From: Ascarosepion bandense
Taxonomy: Eukaryota; Mollusca; Cephalopoda; Sepiida; Sepiidae
Direction: 5' to 3'
Assembly: GCA_037127315.1 (NCBI GenBank)
Contig: JBBBDQ010000446.1
Location: 403,501-467,500, forward strand
DNA length: 64,000 nt
The translations under genes and the position numbers were made by a program. Positions 9,557 through 21,870 of the stretch are shown here, in pieces. A model generated the notes under the pieces. The model was not told the DNA's origin, did not search any database, and worked only from the letters and a program-made list of their open reading frames with translations. How positions within the stretch are numbered: position 1 is the stretch's first letter; each line of letters opens with the position of its first letter.

Positions 9557-12500
9557 GCAAGAACAGTATACAAGAAGTCAAGGAAACATTCAAGAACCAT
9601 AAAATTCAGCTATAAAATATTGCAATGGAGGAGCAAGAACAACTCCCAAAATTGCAACCAACAAAGCATAACCTCGAAACTATTAAGCTCTACAATGCAT
9701 CACTCAAATGCATTCACATAAATCTCTATGAAGCAATATATGCATCAGCAATAGCAGCAACAAAGAAATTGAACATCAAATTAAAAACAAGGCAGCCTCG
9801 CAGACATGAAAATCCACCTTGGAAAAGGAAAATAGAAAAAGAAATCGAACAACTTAGAAGTGAATTATCAGTATTCCATGAACTGACAAGAGGAATAAAT
9901 GTAAGAACTAGAAAAGACAGAAAAGCCGAAAGAAAATACAATATTAGAAATGAAAATGAAGTCCTATCAACTAAGGAAAAATGAAGCAAACAATACAACT
10001 GAAGGCTCAAAGAATAAGACGCTATGAGAAAAGATCAAGATTCTACAGACAAAACAAAATTATTCAAACCGATGCAAATAACTTTTACAGGGAAATAGAC
10101 AAAAAAATTTGAAGTGACAGTCCCCCCAACAATGGTAGAAATTATACAGTTCTGGGAAAAATATGGGCTTTCCCTAAAGAACATAACAAAGAAGTAGATT
10201 GGATTGCGCAAGAGATAGAACGAATGAAAAATAAACCAGGACAGACATGGGCTGGAATTACAGAAGAAGATGTTAAATGTGCACTGACAAAAGCACACAA
10301 TTGGAAATGTCCAAGAATAGATAAAATTCCTAACTTTTGGCTATATTATTTCAATACAGCAGATTAAAAAAAACTAGCCAAAGAACTTCAAGAAATGGTT
10401 AACGATCCCACTAAAATTCCTGCATGGATGACCAAAGAAATTACATTTCTTCTATCCAAGAATAGTGACACAAACAACCCGAAAAAATACAGACCAATTA
10501 CATACCTTCGACAACATACAAACTATTAACATCTATTTTAACAAAAAAGACATATTTCTTCATAGGAAAAAAAATGACATGCAACCGACCAATTATTTAT
10601 TAACAGGATGATCTTAGAAAAACTGCTACAATGCAAAGAAAAATCTTAGTACTGCCTAGATAGATTATCGTAAGGCATTCGATAGTGTGCCACGTTCCTG
10701 GGTCTTAAAGACTTTAAATATATACAAGGTATTACCCGTCATCATCAATTTCATCAAACAATGGATGTCGATATGGAAAACAACCCTTTACTTCAATCAT
10801 ATAAATGGAACCTATAAGTCTGGTGAAATAAACATCAAAAGAGGTATATTTCAAGGTGACTCTTTGTCTCCCTTGCTTTTTTGCATATCATTAATAGTAT
10901 TAACCAGTCAACTTAACAAGAAAGAGTGTGGTTATAAAATAGCCCAAAAGAAAATAAGCCATCTATTTTACATGGATAAAATAAAGTTGTATGCTAAGCA
11001 TGATAATGAGCTGAATGGACTTCTGCAAACTCTAAAATACTTCAGTGAAGACATTGGAATGAAATTCAGTTTGAATAAATGTGCCAACGTTACAGTTTTG
11101 CTAAGATCACTACAATAAAACATCCTAAATTAGCTTAGACCCTGCAGTAAGAATAAAAGCTTTAGAGCCAGAAGAAGCTTATAAATACCTAGAGTGAAAA
11201 CATTCACCACAAATAAATGAAAGAAATAGTGCGTAAAGAGTACTATAGAAGGCTACGACTGATACTAAAAACTGAATTGAATTCTCAGAACAGATTTGTG
11301 ACTATTAATAGCCTAGCTATCCCAGTTGTCCAATGTAGTTCCAACATCTTGAACTGAACTCTAAACGACAACGGACGAATGGATTCTAAAACAAGAAAGC
11401 TTCTTTCTAAGCATAAGATGAATAATCCAAATGCTGATGTAGACCGCCTATACATACCCCGTAAAGGTGAAAGAGGTCCTATTCAGCTAGAATTGTTATA
11501 CAAGACAACAATTTTCGGCCTGCTAGCATACATAGAAACAACAAAGGACTGGATGATACAATTAGTGAAACAACATGAAAACAGAAAAAAGAATTCAATG
11601 ATGAAAAAAGGCAGTAAATACAAACAATATTTACATTTAGTAGATTCTGTAGAAAAGCAAAACGGAAGTCAAGAACCAACTATTGCGGCAAAAATATGAA
11701 AATAAAAGCCAAAGATAAAGCGGTTAAACAGATAAAACAACTCTGGCAAGACAAACCTCTGCATGGCCAATATGCAGGACGTGCAAATAAATCCAATGCT
11801 GATAAAGTTAATACTCATCGATGGTTACGTGCATCTGGATTAAAGTTTGAGACTGAAGGCTTTATTCTTGCAGCGCAAGACCAAAGTCTTTTCACTAGGA
11901 ACATTCAGGCAACTATTATACATTATAATGTGAATCCAAAATGCAGGTTCTGTGATAAATACCAAGAAACAATAGATTATCTAATCTCAGGATGTTCTGT
12001 ACTTGCCCCAAATGAATATATGAATCGTCACAATAGAGAGACGCAATATTTTCATTGGACAATGTGCAAACACTATAGAAAATATGTATTCAAACACTGA
12101 TATGAACATCACCCGGCACCGTTTAAACAAACAGAAGATGTTATTATTGTATGGGTTACACCAACTACACAAACAGGAAAATTGAAACAAATAGGCCGGA
12201 CATTATTGTTAAAAACTAAAAAGAAAAAACTTGCGTATTAAGTGATATGGCTTGTCCAGCAGATTGTAACATAACAACCAAGGAATTCAAAAAACTTTCA
12301 AAATATTAAGACTTGGAAATTGAAACAGAAAAAATGTGGAAATTGCAAACAAGAATCGTACCAGTGATAATAGGTGCACTTGGAATGATAAAAATATGCA
12401 ACAACACAACACATTAAAAGAATCCCTGGAAACCCCAGCCTCAGCAAATATACAAAAAATTGTCTTGTTAATTACAGCTCACACACTAAGGAGAACTTTG

Positions 12501-12655
12501 TCTATGTAACGCTAGGGATGTTAGAGGAGATAGAAAAAACATGAAATGGAGCCATAGCAACACACCACGCCCTGCCTTAGGTTTTACCGCAGACTTTGTA
12601 GGTAGTGCGACCATAGCAGAAATAGATTTCTAATGAAAAATGACTTAATAATGAT
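9556..12655 (+). pseudogene. Dong/R4-type LINE, near full-length but strongly decayed
   Basis: Begins in the N-terminal region (QLPKLQPTKHNLETIKLYNA; PPWKRKIEKEIEQLRSEL). It continues through a degraded linker, the RT (KNPKKYRPI; RKAFDSVPRSW; IKRGIFQGDSLSPLLF; FYMDKIKLYAK), the thumb, the zinc motif (CRFCDKYQETIDYLISGC at 11940-11995) and REL-endo (RPDIIVKN, MACPADC near 12250). Stops and indels occur throughout: 9984, 10370, 11115, 12099 and others. The second Asp of YMDD is Lys, as in the copy at 7171. It is clearly more diverged than its neighbours and so probably older. Confidence 0.85.
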
Positions 12656-13230
12656 AAATATAAATATAAGAAATTGATCATCTTGTATCAGGTTGCACAG
12701 TAATGGCACCCACTGCATATAAAACGTGGCCTGACAGAGTAGCCAATAGCAAACAATATCAGCATTGAAAAATTTGCAACTTTTACAGAGAGGAAATTGA
12801 AAGAATTTGGTAACACATTACCCAGACATGGTAAAAGAGATAAGAAATGAAACAATTTTTTGGCCTTAAAAATACACATAGACAGAACAATCAAATCTAT
12901 TCACCAAGACATCGTGATCAAAGCAATAGGGAAGCATATTTTTTTTATTGAAATCGTAGTCCTCTTAGATTGTAACGTATCGTCTGATTAATTGGGCAAG
13001 GTTCCGATAGACACATTTAACGGATCCTTATAGCCCATCCCTTAATGAAATACAAAGATTATACTCACACGTAAAGCTCACATATTACGAAAGGCTTTTT
13101 TTTCTATGTAAAATGTGGATGATCTTTTTTCTCTCAATAATGCTCAATGGAAAATGTCATAATGCCATTTCTGACCTAAGGCCTCCGGTTGAGACCCGAA
13201 AAGAGATGAGTAGTACACAAGAAATCGAAT
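12656..13230 (+). pseudogene. Divergent Dong-like LINE 3' end
   Basis: Around 12880-13000 the translation gives HRQNNQIYSPRH / DIVIKAIGKHIFFIEIVVLL / DCNVSSD, aligning to the REL-endo RPDIIVK...LLIDMACPADC. The tail at 13140-13210 (gccatttctgacctaaggcc) matches the Dong 3' UTR at 7050-7100. It is a different subfamily from the main stack and resembles the remnant at 18986-20150. Heavily mutated. Confidence 0.6.
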
Positions 13231-13399
13231 GAAATATAATTATGATGATAATTATATGTTTCTTCGCATCGTGTTATTCTCTATTAGAAGAGTTACAAAA
13301 TTAATCATTTTGTTTAATTATAATAATAATTTCATTTTTCTTTCCTTATATCGCGCAGTAAAGTGTCGAAAAATACTGGAAGAATTACGCAGTCAATCA

Positions 13400-14129
13400 G
13401 TTTGCCTAATAAAAATATTAATAATAACAAGAATAATACCAGTGTTAGGAGATGCGATTAGAATGGTAAAAAAATGGAAAAAAACAACACATTATCAGAA
13501 TCCCTTGAAACCCCAATTTAAAAAATATGCAAAAATTAATAAAATAAAAATAAAAAATAATAAAAAAATTAATTTTGTATCGATAAACTGCGTTTTTTCT
13601 CTTAAGTGTTGAAAAATATTAGAAAAGTTACGTCGTCAATCATTTTATTTACTTATTTATTATTATTACTACTACTACTACTAATAATAATAATAGTAAT
13701 AATAATTTCATTTTCTTTCTTTATATCACGCTCTTTTGTGAAGCGTTGGAAAATATTGGCAGAGTTACGATGACAATCATTTTGTTTGATAATAATATTA
13801 ATAATAATAAGAAGGATGTCAGTGATAATAGGTGCGCTTGGAATGATAAAAAAAGGAACAAAACAACACTTTGAAAGAAGCCCTGGAAACCCTAGCTTAA
13901 GATATATACCAAACATTGTCTTTAAAAGTACAGCCCTCACACTCTAATGATCTTTGTTCATGTAACGCTCCTTAGTTACTTATTAAAAGTTAGTAACTTG
14001 TAGTTATTAAAAATCGAAGAAACAAACGAAATGTAGCCATAACAACACACCACGCCCTACCTTGGATCTTTCCTAAGATTTGGTATGTAGTGTGACTATA
14101 GCAGAAGCCGAATTATGATGAAAATGACA
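13400..14129 (+). pseudogene. Two or three decayed Dong 3' ends in series
   Basis: Fragment 1 (13420-13560) reads RIIPVLGDAIRMVKKWKKTT, matching TRVVPVIVGALGMIKNGTK of intact copies. Fragment 2 (13806-13990) reads MSVIIGALGMIKKGTKQHFE. UTR-like sequence (tgtagccataacaacacacc) follows at 14030-14100. Short (TAA)-type tracts separate the pieces. All are small 5'-truncated tails in the same orientation as the surrounding stack. Confidence 0.65.
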
Positions 14130-14185
14130 TAATAATAATAATAATAATAATAATAATTATTATTATTATTATTATTATTATTATT
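14130..14185. repeat. (AAT)n switching to (ATT)n, hairpin microsatellite
   Basis: About nine AAT units are followed directly by about nine ATT units, making a self-complementary tract of roughly 55 bp. It lies exactly where the longest Dong copy begins. Confidence 0.9.
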
Positions 14186-17100
14186 TGACGGAAAATAAGA
14201 ACAATATACAGGAAGCCAAGATAGAAATAAAAAAACATCTAAGTCAAATACAAAATATTACAATGGAGGAACGTGAACAGCTCCCAAAATTACAACCAAC
14301 AAAACATAACCTCCGTACTATTAAACTCTACAATGCAGCACTGAAATCAATACTGGATGAAGACCCTCATACAAATCTTAACGAAATAATATATGCATCA
14401 GCAACAGCAGCAACAAAAAAATTGAATATCAAAATAAAAACAAGGCAGTCTCGTAGACGTGAAGATCCACCTTGGAAAAGAAAAATAGAAAAAGAAATCG
14501 AACAACTTAGAAGTGAATTATCAATACTGGATGAACTGAGTAGAGGAATAAATGTAAGAACTAGGAAAAGCAGAAGAGCCGAAAGAAAATATAACATCAG
14601 GAATGAAAATGAAGTCTTATCAAATAAAGAAAAAATAAAGCAAAAAATCCAACTGAAGGCTCAAAGAATAAGACGCTATGAGAAAAGAGGAAGATTTTAC
14701 AGACAAAACAAGATTTTTCAGACTGATACAAAGAGATTTTACAGGGAAATAGGTAAAAAAAGAATTGAAGTGACAGTACCCCCCAGAATGGAAGAAGTCA
14801 CACAGTTCTGGGAAAAGATATGGGCTTGCCCTAAAGAACTTAGCAAGGAAGTACATTGGATTACCAAGAGATAGAACGAATGAAAAATAAACCCGAACAG
14901 ACATGGTCTGGAATTACAGAAGATGATGTTAAATATGCACTAAAAAAAGCACACAATTAGAAATTCCCAGGTATAGATAAAATTCCTAACTTTTGGCTAT
15001 ATTATTTAAATGCAGCACATAAAAAACTAGCCAAAGAACTTCAAGAAATGGTTGACAATCCCACTAAAATTCCTGCATGGATGACCAAAGGAATTACATT
15101 TCTTCTACCCAAGAATGGTGACACAAACAACCCGAAAAACTACAGACCAATTACATGTCTTCCGACAACATATAAACTATTAACATCTATTTTAACAAAA
15201 CAGACATATTTATTCTTAGAAAGAAATGACATGATACCGCTTGAACAAAAAGGGTGCAAACGTGGCTGTTATGGTTGTAAAGACCAATTGCTAATTAACA
15301 AAATGATCCTGGAAAACTGCTACAGTACAAAGAAAAATCTTAGTACTGCCTGGATAGATTATCGAAAGGCATTCGATAGCGTGCCACATTCCTGGATTTT
15401 AAAGATTTTAAATATATACAAGATATCGCCCGTCATAATCAATTTCATCGAACAGTGCATGTCTATATGGAAAACAACCCTTTACCTCAATCATATAAAT
15501 GGAACCTATAAGTCTGATGAAATAAACATCAAAAGAGGTATATTTCAAGGTGATTCTTTATCTCCCTTACTATTCTGCATATCATTAATAGCACTAACCA
15601 GTCAACTTAATAAGACAGAATGTGGTTATAAAATAGGCCAAAAGAAAATAAGCCATCTATTTTACATGGATGACTTAAAGTTATATGCTAAGATTGATAA
15701 TGAGCTGGAAGGTCTTCTGCAAACTGTAAAATGCTTCAGCGAAGACATTGGAATGAAATTTAATTTGAATAAATGTGCTAAAGCTACAGTTTTACGTGGA
15801 TCAATACAAGAAACATCCTCAATTAGCTTAGACCCTGCTGTAACAATAAAAGAATTGAAACCAGAAGAAGCTTATAAATACCTAGGTGTAAATGAGAGCG
15901 AAAACATTCACCATAAAAAAAATGAAAGAAATAGTGCGTAAAGAGTACTATAGAAGGCTACGAATGATATTAAAAACTGAATTAAATTCACAGAACAGAG
16001 TTATGGCCATTAATAGCCTTGCAATCCCAGTTGTCCAATATAGCTTTAACATCTTAAACTGGACTCTAAACGACATCAGGCGAATGGATGCTAAAACAAG
16101 AAAGCTTCTTTCTAAGCATAAGATGCATCATCCAAAGGCTGATGTAGACCGTCTATACATACCCCGTAAAGAAGGTGGAAGAGGTCTTATTCAGCTGGAA
16201 TTGTCATACAAGACAACAACTATTGGCTTACTAACATACATAGAAACAACAAAGGATTGGATGATACAATTAGTAAGGCAACATGAAGAAAGAAAGAAAA
16301 ATATTCAATAATAAAAGAAGATTTACAGTTAGTAGATTCTGTAGAAAAGCAAAACAGAAGCCAAGAACCAACTATTGCGGCAAAAAATATGAAAATAAAA
16401 GCCAAAGATAAAGCTCTCGAACAGATGAAACAGCGCTGGCAAGACAAACCTCTGCATGGCCAATATCCAGAACGTGCCAATAAATCCAATGTTGACAAAG
16501 CTAATACTCATCGATGGTTACGTGCATCTGGATTAAAGTCTGAAACTGAAGGCTTTATTCTTGCAGCACAAGACCAAAGTCTTTTCACTAGAAACTTCCA
16601 GGCAAATATGCAGGTTTTGTGATAAACACCAAGAAACAATAGACCACCTAATCTCAGGCTGTTCTGTGCTTACCCCAAATGAATATAAAAATCGCCACGA
16701 TAGAGTTGGGCAATATTTACATTGGGCAATGTGCAAACATTATGGAAAAGCTGTAAACAAACACTGGTATGAACATCACCCAGCACCGGTTACAGAAATA
16801 GAAGATGTAACCATTCTATGGGATTACACCATCTACACAGACAGAAAAATTGAAGCAAACAGGCCAGACATTATTGTTAAAAACCAGAAGGAGAAAACTT
16901 GTCTATTAATTGATATGGCTTGTCCAGCGGATTGTAACATAGCAATCAAGGAATTTGAAAAACTGTCAAAATATAAAGACCTGGAAATTGAAATAGAAAA
17001 AATGTGGAAATTGAAAACAAGAGTTGTGCCAGTGATAGTAGGTGCACTTGGAATGATAAAAAATGGAACAAAACAACACATTGAAAGGATCCCTGGAAAC

Positions 17101-17309
17101 CCCAGCTTAAGAGATATACAAAAAATTGTCTTATTAAGTACAGCCCTCACACTAAGGAAAACTTTATCTATGTAATGCTGGGGATGATAGGGAAGATAGA
17201 AACACATAAAATGGAGCCATAAAAAAACGCCACTACCTGCCTTAGGTCTCCCCGCAGACTTGGTTGGTAGTGAGACCAAAGCAGAAATCGAAATATGATG
17301 AAAAATTAC

Positions 17310-17310
<1 letters not shown>
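14186..17310 (+). pseudogene. Dong/R4-type LINE, best preserved long copy
   Basis: 14188-14874 encodes the N-terminal domain (PPWKRKIEKEIEQLRSELS; ERKYNIRNENEVL; RRYEKRGRFYRQNK). A one-base deletion near 14862 (WITKR stop) and a TAG at about 14958 interrupt the linker. 15048-15941 holds the RT with an intact FQGDSLSPLLF and catalytic FYMDDLKLYAK (15660-15692). An extra A in a run near 15913 shifts frame into the thumb (15892-16311). Further small deletions fall near 16310 and 16607, the second removing residues before the zinc motif CRFCDKHQETIDHLISGC. REL-endo (RPDIIVKNQKEKTCLLIDM) is open to the natural stop at 17175. It is the only copy here with an intact YMDD, but at least five lesions make it inactive. 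The family usually has one long ORF. Confidence 0.9.

Positions 17311-17354
<44 letters not shown>
17311..17354 (+). repeat. (TAA)n tract at Dong-Dong junction
   Basis: (AAT)n run joining the tail of the copy at 14186-17310 to the truncated 5' end of the next. Confidence 0.9.
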
Positions 17355-17357
<3 letters not shown>

Positions 17358-18956
17358 GAAATTTAATTTGAATAAATGTGCTAAAGCTACAGTTTTACGT
17401 GAATCAATACAAGAAACATCCTCAATTAGCCTAGACCCTGCTGTAACAATAAAAGTATTGAAACCAGAAGAAGCTTATAAATACCTAGGTGTAAATGAGT
17501 GCGAAAACATTCACCATAAAAAAATGAAAGAAATAGTGCGTAAAGAGTACTATAGAAGGCTACGAATGATATTAAAAACTGAATTAAATTCACAGAACAG
17601 AGTTATGGCCATTAATAGCCTTGCAATCCCAATTGTCCAATATAGCTTCAACATCTTAAACTGGACTCTAAACGACATCAGGCGAATGGATGCTAAAACA
17701 AGAAAGCTTCTTTCTAAGCATAAGATGCATCATCCAAAGGCTGATGTAGACCGTCTATACATACCCCGTAAAGAAGGTGGAAGGGGTCTTATTCAGCTGG
17801 AATTGTCATACAAGACAACAACTATTGGCTTACTAACATACATAGAAACAACAAAGGATTGGATGATACAATTAGTAAGGCAACATGAAGAAAGAAAGAA
17901 AAAATATTCAATAATAAAAGAAGGCAGTAAATACAAACAAGATTTACAGCTAGTAGATTCTGTAGAAAAGCAAAACAGAAGCCAAGAACCAACTATTGCA
18001 GCAAAAAATATGAAAATGAAAGCCAAAGATAAAGCTCTTGAAAAGATGAAACAGTGCTGGCAGGACAAACCTCTGCATGGCCAATATCCAGTACGTGCCA
18101 ATAAATCCAATGTTGACAAAGTTAATACTCATCGATGGTTACGTGCATCTGGATTAAAGTCTGAAACTGAAGGATTTATACTTGCAGCACAAGACCAAAG
18201 TCTTTTCACGAGAAACTTTCAGGCAAATATTATGCATAATAATATGGATTCAAAATGCAGGTTTTGTGATAAACACCAAGAAACAATAGACCACCTAATC
18301 TCAGGCTGTTCTGTGCTTGCCCCAAACGAATATAAAAATCTCCACGATAGAGTTGGGCAATATTTACATTGGGCAATGTGCAAACATTATGGAAAAACTG
18401 TAAACAAACACTGGTATGAACATCATCCAGCACCGGTTACAGAAATAGAAGATGTAACCATTCTATGGGATTACACCATCTACACAGACAGAAAAATTGA
18501 AGCAAACAGGCCAGACATTATTGTTAAAAACCAAGAGGGAGAAAACTTGTCTATTAATTGATATGGCTTGTCCAGCGGATTGTAACATAGCAATCAAGGA
18601 ATTTGAAAAACTGTCAAAATATAAAGACCTGGAAATTGAAATAGAAAAAATGTGGAAATTGAAAACAAGAGTTGTGCCAGTGATAGTAGGTGCACTTGGA
18701 ATGATAAAAAATGGAACAAAACAACACATTGAAAGAATCCCTGGAAACCCCAGCTTAAGAGATATACAAAAAATTGTCTTATTAAGTACAGCCCACACAC
18801 TAAGGAAAACGTTATCTATGTAATGCTGGGGTTGATAGGGAAGATAGAAAAACATGAAATGGAGTCATAACAACACGCCACTACCTGCCTTAGGTCTCCC
18901 CGCAGACTTGGTTGGTAGTGAGACCAAAGCAGAAATCGAAATATGATGAAAAATTA
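17355..18956 (+). pseudogene. Dong/R4-type LINE, thumb to REL-endo copy
   Basis: Starts directly after (TAA)n at KFNLNKCAKATVL, so the RT core is missing. It is open from 17356 to 18561 through YKYLGVNECENIHHKK, IPRKEGGRGLIQLELSYK and the zinc motif CRFCDKHQETIDHLISGC. An inserted base near 18533 (NQEGENLSIN stop) shifts frame inside REL-endo. The remainder (LLIDMACPADC to TLRKTLSM) is open in the next frame to 18823. The UTR then runs to (TAA)n at 18957-18985. Very similar to the copies at 7171 and 14186. Confidence 0.9.
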
Positions 18957-18985
18957 CATAATAATAATAATAATAATAATAATAA

Positions 18986-20150
18986 GTATCCACGTTATTG
19001 TCAGCCACAGAATATAAAATCAGGAACTATCGAAACTTCAAGAAATTTATACGATTAACACTCAGAGCTGACCAAAGACGTCGTACTTGTAATAATGTTA
19101 TGTGCCTTTGCAATACATACAGAGAGAACTATCAAAGCTAATCGCTAAGAAATCGTAATCAAAAACCACAAAAAACACAATATACTTTTTATTGTGGGAG
19201 CAGTCATAGCAGATTGTAATGTATCTTTGAAGATCTTTAAAAAATGTATCAAAATAGATGGTTATTTAAAAAGAAATCTTTAAAGAGAAATCTTCAAAAA
19301 GAAAGTTTCAAAAAGAAATCTTCAAAAAGAAATCTTTAAAAAAAATTTTCAAAAAGAAATCTTTAAATAAATCGTTCACAAAGTTTCAAAAAGAAAGTTT
19401 CAAAAAGAAATCTTCAAAAAGAAGTCTTCAAAAAGAAATCTTCAAAAAGAAAGTTTCAAAAAGAAATCTTCAAATAGAAATCTTTAAAAAAATCTTGAAA
19501 TAGAAATCTTCAAAAAGAAATCTTCAAAAAGAAGTCTTCAAAAAGAAATCTTCAAAAAGAAAGTTTCAAAAAGAAATCTTCAAATAGAAATCTTTTTAAA
19601 TATCTTTAAAAAGAAATCTTTAAAAGAAATCGTTCACAAAGTTTCAAAATGAAATCTTCAAAAAGAGATCTTCAAAAAGAAATCTTCAAAAATAAATGTT
19701 CATAAAGAAAGTTTCAAAATGAAATCTTCAAAAAGAAATCTTTAAAAGAAATCTTCAAAAAGAAATCTTTAAAAGAAATCTTTAAAAAAGTTTCAAAAAG
19801 AAATCTTCAAAAAGAAGTCTTCAAAAAGAAATCTTCAAAAAGAAATTCAGAAAATACGACAAATGAGGATATGAACAATTCCCGCTGTAGTTGGATCCCT
19901 CGGATTGATTGGAAAAGTTTCTGATAAACTTATTGAAGGTATCCCTGCAAGAAAAAAAATAGATTATACTCACAAATACAGTCCACACATTACCAATCGC
20001 TTTATCTATGTAACAATTGTACACTTAATTATTTTTTTTGCTTTTTTTAATGCTCAGTAGAATATGTCATAGTGTCATTTCTAATCTTAGGTTTCTGGTT
20101 GGGACCCGGAAATAAATGAGTATACAGCAGAAATAAAAGACAATAAAACT
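18986..20150 (+). pseudogene. Divergent Dong-like LINE 3' end with internal minisatellite
   Basis: 19105-19230 gives HTERTIKANR..IVIKNHKK, then VIADCNVSLKIFKK, aligning to the REL-endo core. After the purine-rich array, 19850-20010 gives IPAVVGSLGLIGKVSDKLIE and an ..ITNRFIYV-like end, matching the last part of the domain. The 3' UTR at 20050-20140 (tcttaggtttctggttggga) matches the Dong tail. So one LINE 3' end is split by about 600 bp of tandem expansion. It is a different subfamily from the main stack. Confidence 0.7.
19250..19850 (+). repeat. 14-bp purine-rich minisatellite (aagaaatcttcaaa type)
   Basis: About 40 imperfect copies of a 14-bp unit, variants tcttcaaaaagaaa, gtttcaaaaagaaa and tctttaaaaagaaa. 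It lies inside the REL-endo remnant, probably expanded from its K/E-rich coding stretch. One short block of several units is itself repeated (19390-19560). Confidence 0.85.
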
Positions 20151-20327
20151 AATAAGAAGATAAATAGGAATAATAAGAATAATAAAAAATACATTTTTAT
20201 TGTAAAGTAATCGTAAATAGCGAAAAGTCTCGTTGGGATACATTCCTCAGAGTCTTTTGTATATAAAAGCAGTCGATTATTTTAAGGTTTTCTTTTCGTT
20301 AACAGCAAACTAAGTAAATACGGAGTG

Positions 20328-20838
20328 TCCACAAAACCCGTGTACACTATAAAACATTTAGAAATTTCTTTGTATTTGTGACAGAAATAATCTGTAAAAA
20401 AATGTTATTAAGTTTAATCTACCTAGTTTTAATTATAGTTATTGAATAATTCTTTATCACAAAAATTTGCAACGATTTTTAGATAAGTAAAAACATATTT
20501 TCTTTCTTTCAAAATCAATTTGATCCAGGGCTTCAAGTGACATATGAAAACAATTGTGTATGCAAACAAACTTAGTTCATTAGAAGATTTGAAAGCTAAA
20601 ATAACTTATGTGATTTCAGGCAATACTGTAAATCAGTTGGCAAATGATTTCCGTGAACTGCAAAATCGTGTTACCTTTTGTATTGCTAATGATGGGGGAC
20701 ATGTGGAAATTTCAATAAAATTTCAATAAAATCTTAGAATATTGATTCACTTCTTTCTAATCGTTTTTACAAATTATTTTTATAGCAAATACAAAAAACT
20801 TATCAATTTTTTAAAGTGCACACGACCTTTATGGACAC
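20328..20838 (+). mobile_element. Internally deleted mariner/Tc-like element
   Basis: The ends form inverted repeats: gtgtccacaaaacccgtgta on the left against the complement of acacgacctttatggacac on the right. Between them, 20544-20729 encodes the C-terminal ~60 residues of an IS630/mariner-type transposase: a VYANKLSSLEDLKAKI segment and a final NRVTFCIANDGGHVE, typical of that family's C-terminus. The catalytic domain is gone. A non-autonomous deletion derivative is the simplest reading. Confidence 0.65.
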
Positions 20839-21555
20839 TTTGTAAAATGTCTACGGTTAAGTTGCCTACAATGATTGTTTAATAAAAATCTAGTACACGC
20901 GCAAGAAATATCGATTTTTTTTATTGTTAATGGACAAAAATATCAGGCAAGTTTAGGACATAACCCTCTCCTTTTTTATTTATATTTTCAATAAAGCGTG
21001 CGGCAATGAATGACTAAGACTGACCGATATTTTTATTAATGGAAACGGCACAGTTTTCTCGCTTCATTGAACTGTGAAATTAGCAGGAGTATTATGCAAA
21101 TTATAAGGTAATCGAGTTAGTTATCTTTTGTTTAAATTTAAAAAAAAAACGGTGTATTTTTGAATGCCCCGTGTTCTAAAGAAGTTTTTCTTTTTACACA
21201 TTGTTAACTTAATAAGAGGCCCAATAACTGTTCAGATTAAGCAGTTACAGAATGAAGCTGCTTCGAGGAGGCGTTAAAAAAGGGCACTTTACGAGGAGAT
21301 GGAATGAAGGTAAAGGTTGACCCCAGGAGAGAAGGGGCCACGATTGTAGCCATCGAGGAAGTATCTGAATGAGGTTATTTGATGAACGCAAGATGTTTTT
21401 TCAAGGGTTTCTAACAGATATAGATTAATATTTTATTTAAAATGTAACATTGAGTTTTTAAAGTAAAATATTGCAAAGCGTTGTTTTTCCAGTATCCTCC
21501 CATTTGCTTTCTGTTTCTTTCGTTCTCTGGGTTCTAAATATATATATATATATAT
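20839..21555. other. No feature seen
   Basis: AT-rich; no coding or repeat signal I can name apart from a short (AT)n run at 21538-21557. Confidence 0.5.
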
Positions 21556-21565
21556 AAGAAAAATT

Positions 21566-21738
21566 AAAGTAAACACGTTATTTCATCGTAAATCGGAAGT
21601 TTAGGTCTATTTCAGGCGAACCATCATCAGCTTCTGTCTTTATTGTACAAAGGATAAAGACGGAAACTGATGATGGTTTGCCTGAAATAGGCCACACTTC
21701 CTATTTACCATGAAATAACGTGTCCGCCTTACTTTTTC
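21566..21738. repeat. Hairpin repeat with ~80-bp arms
   Basis: The left arm (cacgttatttcatcgtaaat ... ctatttcaggcgaaccatca) is complementary to the right arm (ggtttgcctgaaatagg ... catgaaataacgtgt) around a loop near 21650. Arms match at most positions. It looks like a small foldback or MITE-type element; no coding. Confidence 0.85.
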
Positions 21739-21870
21739 TTGTATTTGCTCTCTATGTATTTATATACATATATATTTAGAGCTCTCTTAGAGAGTTATCC
21801 TCCGACTGTATATACAGGATACTCCTTTGGATTCTTCTGTATCGACACCGCATGCTGAATTATATATATA

